In this document: piece after piece, positions 61,260 through 64,000 of the stretch
Numbering within the stretch: position 1 is the stretch's first letter
How the letters are laid out: the number at the start of each line of letters is the position of its first letter
Assembly: GCF_003614185.1 (NCBI RefSeq)
Contig: NZ_KZ987724.1
Span: 1,606,633-1,670,632 of the forward strand
Source: Paenibacillus aceti
GTDB taxonomy: Bacteria; Bacillota; Bacilli; Paenibacillales; Paenibacillaceae
Length of the DNA: 64,000 nt
Reading direction: 5' to 3'
Made by a program: the position numbers and the translations under genes
The notes under the pieces: generated by a model
The model's database searches: none
Seen by the model: only the letters and a program-made list of their open reading frames with translations
Told to the model about the DNA's origin: nothing

Positions 61260-61330
61260 TAGCGATGCCACGTTTCGTTAGATTTGGAAAACGCCTCTTT
61301 TGACGCAATTAGCGATACCCTGTTTCGTTA
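61260..61330. repeat. Pair of TAGCGA-N9-TCGTTA palindromes, 50 bp apart
   Basis: TAGCGA-N9-TCGTTA at 61260-61280 (centre 61270) and 61310-61330 (centre 61320). A CCTGCA-aagt-CGCAGG core follows at centre 61370.5, again ~50 bp on, nested in the terminator. The inverted form of the same palindrome pair occurs at 22211-22281. Confidence 0.6.
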
Positions 61331-61347
61331 TAAACTAGATAACGCGA

Positions 61348-61393
61348 AAAATCCCGGGAAGGCCTGCAAAGTCGCAGGCTTTTCCGGGATTTT
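61348..61393. terminator. Nested bidirectional terminator between ampS and the peptide ABC operon
   Basis: The outer stem AAAATCCCGG/CCGGGATTTT (61348-61357, 61384-61393) encloses an inner CCTGC/GCAGG stem. A-rich and T-rich flanks on both sides allow it to end both convergent transcripts. Confidence 0.8.
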
Positions 61394-61419
61394 CGAGGTA
61401 GGATATGGTCGCCGCTGCT

Positions 61420-62385
61420 TCAAACCAAATGGCAAGCGACATAATGCTCGCTGCCCATATGGCGAAATTCCGGTACTTCGGATTTGCAGCGTTCTACCGC
61501 AAACGGACAGCGTGTATGGAACTTGCAGCCGGAGGGCGGATTGGCCGGGCTCGGAATATCGCCCTTCAGCACGATTCTATCCCGCTTCAGCTTCGGAATC
61601 GGGATCGGGACCGCGGATAACAGCGCCTTCGTATAGGGATGAAGCGGATTCTTGAACAGTTCATCCCGCGGCGCCGTCTCCATCATCGTGCCGAGATACA
61701 TCACCCCGATCCGCGTACACAGATGCTCTACTACGCTCAGATCATGCGAGATAAAGAGATAGGTCAGGCCGCGCGTCTCCTGCAAATGACGGAATAGATT
61801 AATAATCTGGGCCTGAATGGACACATCCAGCGCCGAAACCGGCTCATCCGCGATGATCAGATCCGGATTCAGCACCAGCGCGCGGGCGATTCCGATCCGC
61901 TGCCGCTGTCCGCCGGAGAATTCATGCGGGAAGCGGTCGATATGATAGGAAGATAGACCGCAGGAGGCCAATACCTCCTCGACCCGCTCCCTCACCTCTC
62001 CCGCCGGAACAAGGCCATGGTCAATCAGCGCTTCGCCGATCGCATCCCCGACCCTGACCCGCGGATTGAGCGAGCCGTACGGGTCCTGGAAGATCAGCTG
62101 GAGCTGCGGACGAATTTTGCGCATTTCCTGAGGGGATAAGGTATATAAGTCCTGCCCCTTAAAGATAATGTCCCCGGCTGTCTTCTCCGTCAGACGCACG
62201 ATGCTTTTCCCAACTGTACTTTTCCCGCTGCCGGATTCCCCGACGAGTCCGAAGGTCTCCCCGGGCTGGATAGCAATACTAATATCATCTACTGCGCGCA
62301 CATGACCGACCGTGCGATTCAACAGACCTGCCTTGATCGGAAAATACTTCTTCAAATGATTGACTTCCAACAATGGCTCAGACAC
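61420..62385 (-). CDS. Peptide ABC transporter ATPase (OppF/DppF-like)
   Basis: 321 residues. Walker A GESGSGKST, signature FSGGQRQRIGIARAL, Walker B LIIADEPVSALD, and the C-terminal oligopeptide-transporter domain (HPYTKALLSAVPIP, GCKFHTRCPFAVERC with the FeS-like Cys motif). I use the GTG at 62385, which has AAGGAGG 9 nt upstream and overlaps the stop of the OppD-like gene. It pairs with that ATPase to drive di- or oligopeptide import. Confidence 0.92.
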   Translation of the reverse strand: MSEPLLEVNHLKKYFPIKAGLLNRTVGHVRAVDDISIAIQPGETFGLVGESGSGKSTVGKSIVRLTEKTAGDIIFKGQDLYTLSPQEMRKIRPQLQLIFQDPYGSLNPRVRVGDAIGEALIDHGLVPAGEVRERVEEVLASCGLSSYHIDRFPHEFSGGQRQRIGIARALVLNPDLIIADEPVSALDVSIQAQIINLFRHLQETRGLTYLFISHDLSVVEHLCTRIGVMYLGTMMETAPRDELFKNPLHPYTKALLSAVPIPIPKLKRDRIVLKGDIPSPANPPSGCKFHTRCPFAVERCKSEVPEFRHMGSEHYVACHLV

Positions 62386-63367
62386 GAGCAGTCGCCTCCT
62401 TCTCATACAGCCAGCAAGCGACCTTCTGCTCCGTGCCTAACTCCTGCAGCTCAGGGGCTTGTACTTTGCAGATCTCCAGGCAATGCTCACAGCGATCATG
62501 GAAATAGCAGGATTCCGTCAGATCTAACGGATTAGGCACTTGCCCCGGTATGGAATACAGCTCATCCTGACGCTGATTCAGAATCGGCTTCGCCTTCAGC
62601 AAGCCTTGGGTATAGGGATGCCGCGGATTCGCGAACAATTCCGTCACTTCGCCCTCCTCGACCACCTTACCGGAATACATGACGATCACATAATCGGCCA
62701 TCTCGGCCACGACTCCCAGATCATGCGTAATCAGCAGAATCGACATGCCTGTCTCTTCACGGAAATTACGCAGGATGTCGAGAATTTGCGCCTGAATCGT
62801 CACATCCAGCGCCGTGGTCGGCTCATCGGCAATCAACAGCTTCGGCTCACAAGAGATGGCGATCGCGATCATAATCCGCTGCAGCATGCCCCCGCTAAGC
62901 TCATGCGGATAGGAATTGGCGATTTGCTCCGCCCGCGAAATGCCGACCTGCTCAATCAATTCAATCGCCCGTTTACGGGCTTCCTTCTTGCTCATTCGCA
63001 AATGCTCGATCAACGGCTCCATAATCTGCTGCCCGATCGTCAGCACCGGATTCAGCGAAGACATCGGCTCCTGGAAGATCATCCCGATCTCCTTGCCGCG
63101 GATGACCCGACGCTCATTCCTGTTCAGCTTGAGCAGATCTGTTCCCTCTAGATCTATTTTGCCGCTGACTACCTTACCCGAAGGGCCTTGAATCAGACCC
63201 ATCACCGACATCGCAGTGATGCTCTTCCCGCAGCCGGATTCACCTACGATGCAGACCGTCTCTCCCTTGCGTACCTGCAGGCTGACATCGTCGACCGCCT
63301 TCACAGTCCCTTCCTCTGTATAGAAATAAGTGCTTAAATGCTCAATATCAAGCAAATGACTTGCCAT
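62378..63367 (-). CDS. Peptide ABC transporter ATPase (OppD/DppD-like)
   Basis: About 329 residues. Walker A GESGCGKS, Q-loop IFQEPMSSLNPV, signature LSGGMLQRIMIAIAI, Walker B LLIADEPTTALD, switch His in LITHDLGVVAEM, and the C-terminal SCYFHDRCEHCLEIC Cys cluster typical of peptide transporters. The ATG at 63367 follows AGGTGG; a GTG 12 bp earlier is the alternative. It lies 12 bp behind the permease gene in one operon. Nickel or alpha-galactoside import is a rarer alternative for this family. Confidence 0.92.
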   Translation of the reverse strand: MASHLLDIEHLSTYFYTEEGTVKAVDDVSLQVRKGETVCIVGESGCGKSITAMSVMGLIQGPSGKVVSGKIDLEGTDLLKLNRNERRVIRGKEIGMIFQEPMSSLNPVLTIGQQIMEPLIEHLRMSKKEARKRAIELIEQVGISRAEQIANSYPHELSGGMLQRIMIAIAISCEPKLLIADEPTTALDVTIQAQILDILRNFREETGMSILLITHDLGVVAEMADYVIVMYSGKVVEEGEVTELFANPRHPYTQGLLKAKPILNQRQDELYSIPGQVPNPLDLTESCYFHDRCEHCLEICKVQAPELQELGTEQKVACWLYEKEATARV

Positions 63368-63379
63368 TATCACTGCCAC

Positions 63380-64000
63380 CTACCTTTTATGTTTGGGATC
63401 CAGCACATCTCTCAGCCCGTCGCCAAAAATATTGATCGCGATGACTGTGATGAAAATACATAGCCCCGGCGGAACCCATAGCCATGGTCTCTCCTGGAAG
63501 TCGATCAGGTTGTTAGCCGCATCGATCATATTCCCCCAGGTCGGGGTCGGCTGAATGACGCCGAGCCCGAAGAAGCTCAGCACCGATTCCATCAGGATCG
63601 AGCCGCCGATATTCAATGTGGCGATAACGATCAAGAGCGGCGTAATATTCGGCAGCAAATGATGGAACAGCTTACGGCGATCCCGCAGCCCGAGCACAAT
63701 CGTCGCCTGCATATATTCGCGCTCCCGTAGACTGAGCATCTCGCCTCTGACCAGCCGCGCCAGTCCCGGCCAGCCGACGACGCTGAGCATCAGCATGACG
63801 ATATACATCCGGTAATCCGTCGGAACCTTCCATGCCGACAGCATCGCCCCGGCGATGAACAGCAGCGGCAGACTGGGAATCGTCAACAGCAGATCCGCGA
63901 TCCTCATAATGATCTGATCCACAACGCCGCGATAATAACCGGCAATCGCGCCCAGCAAGGAACCGATGAATACCGATAGAACCATCGACGCGAAGCCGAC
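63380..64000 (-). CDS. Peptide ABC permease (DppC/OppC-like), N-terminus beyond right edge
   Basis: The visible 206 residues cover the last four to five helices, with the BPD-type EAA loop YMQATIVLGLRDRRKLFHHLLPNI. The C-terminus VIAINIFGDGLRDVLDPKHKR is the DppC hallmark. The frame is open to the edge, so the start and the first helix, and probably DppB and the binding protein upstream, lie outside the window. It is the membrane partner of the OppD/OppF-like ATPases. Confidence 0.9.
   Translation of the reverse strand, partial: VGFASMVLSVFIGSLLGAIAGYYRGVVDQIIMRIADLLLTIPSLPLLFIAGAMLSAWKVPTDYRMYIVMLMLSVVGWPGLARLVRGEMLSLREREYMQATIVLGLRDRRKLFHHLLPNITPLLIVIATLNIGGSILMESVLSFFGLGVIQPTPTWGNMIDAANNLIDFQERPWLWVPPGLCIFITVIAINIFGDGLRDVLDPKHKR

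Overview
The window looks like a chromosomal segment of a Paenibacillus-type member of the Bacillota. The evidence is Gram-positive style lipoproteins (LAGC lipoboxes), strong AGGAGG ribosome-binding sites, some TTG and GTG starts, two YesM/YesN-type two-component systems beside LplB/YtcP-type sugar permeases, BceAB-type peptide-detoxification modules, KtrB, AmpS, YebC and Opp/Dpp proteins. Base composition is balanced. No rRNA, tRNA, phage, insertion sequence or CRISPR array was recognised.

Layout. 0-1 kb: oleate hydratase (cut by the edge) and a TetR regulator. 1-5 kb: an iron/siderophore-type locus with a wrecked ABC exporter, an MFS exporter, an AraC regulator and two Fur-box-like sites. 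5-10 kb: a 1627-residue leaderless protein with twelve DUF11-type repeats. 10-13 kb: GNAT acetyltransferase, Bcr/CflA-type efflux pump, HAD phosphatase. 13-20.3 kb: a sugar ABC operon (two permeases, binding lipoprotein) followed by its YesN/YesM pair. 20.8-22.1 kb: a Crp/Fnr regulator and a GNAT. 22.5-31.9 kb: a second sugar ABC operon ending in a glycogen-debranching-type glycosidase, with a divergent YesN/YesM pair. 32-34.5 kb: a lipoprotein, a truncated DeoR regulator and nagA, bracketed by two inverted copies of a ~60-bp palindromic element. 34.5-43 kb: a YHYH/copper-amine-oxidase-N protein, PAP2 phosphatase, YebC, a five-gene run ending in a TetM-like ribosomal protection GTPase, and a GH88 hydrolase. 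43.8-48.8 kb and 50.6-55.1 kb: two separate response regulator, kinase, ATPase, FtsX-permease modules in opposite orientation. Between and beside them lie catE-like and ywnB-like genes and an Rrf2 regulator. 55.7-64 kb: two unrecognised genes, an AI-2E transporter, a small unknown gene, KtrB, AmpS and a peptide ABC transporter running off the right edge.

Two signals stand out beyond gene content. First, four intergenic regions carry a four-hairpin array: 16-nt cores with a 6-nt arm, 4-nt loop and 6-nt arm. Centre-to-centre spacings are 51-61-50 (35.4 kb), 51-61-50 (43.3 kb), 50-60-50 (22.3 kb) and about 51-61-51 (3.8 kb). The stem sequence differs between arrays (CCTGCA, CGGACA, GGTGCA-like) while the geometry is kept. 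A second palindrome type (TAGCGA-N9-TCGTTA) occurs as pairs exactly 50 bp apart at 22.2 and 61.3 kb. I know of no named element with this architecture. Second, the catE-like promoter and the promoter of the Rrf2 gene 5 kb away carry near-identical 19-bp dyads over the -10 box of consensus-like sigma-A promoters. This predicts a regulator-target pair that the bceRSAB-type operon now separates.
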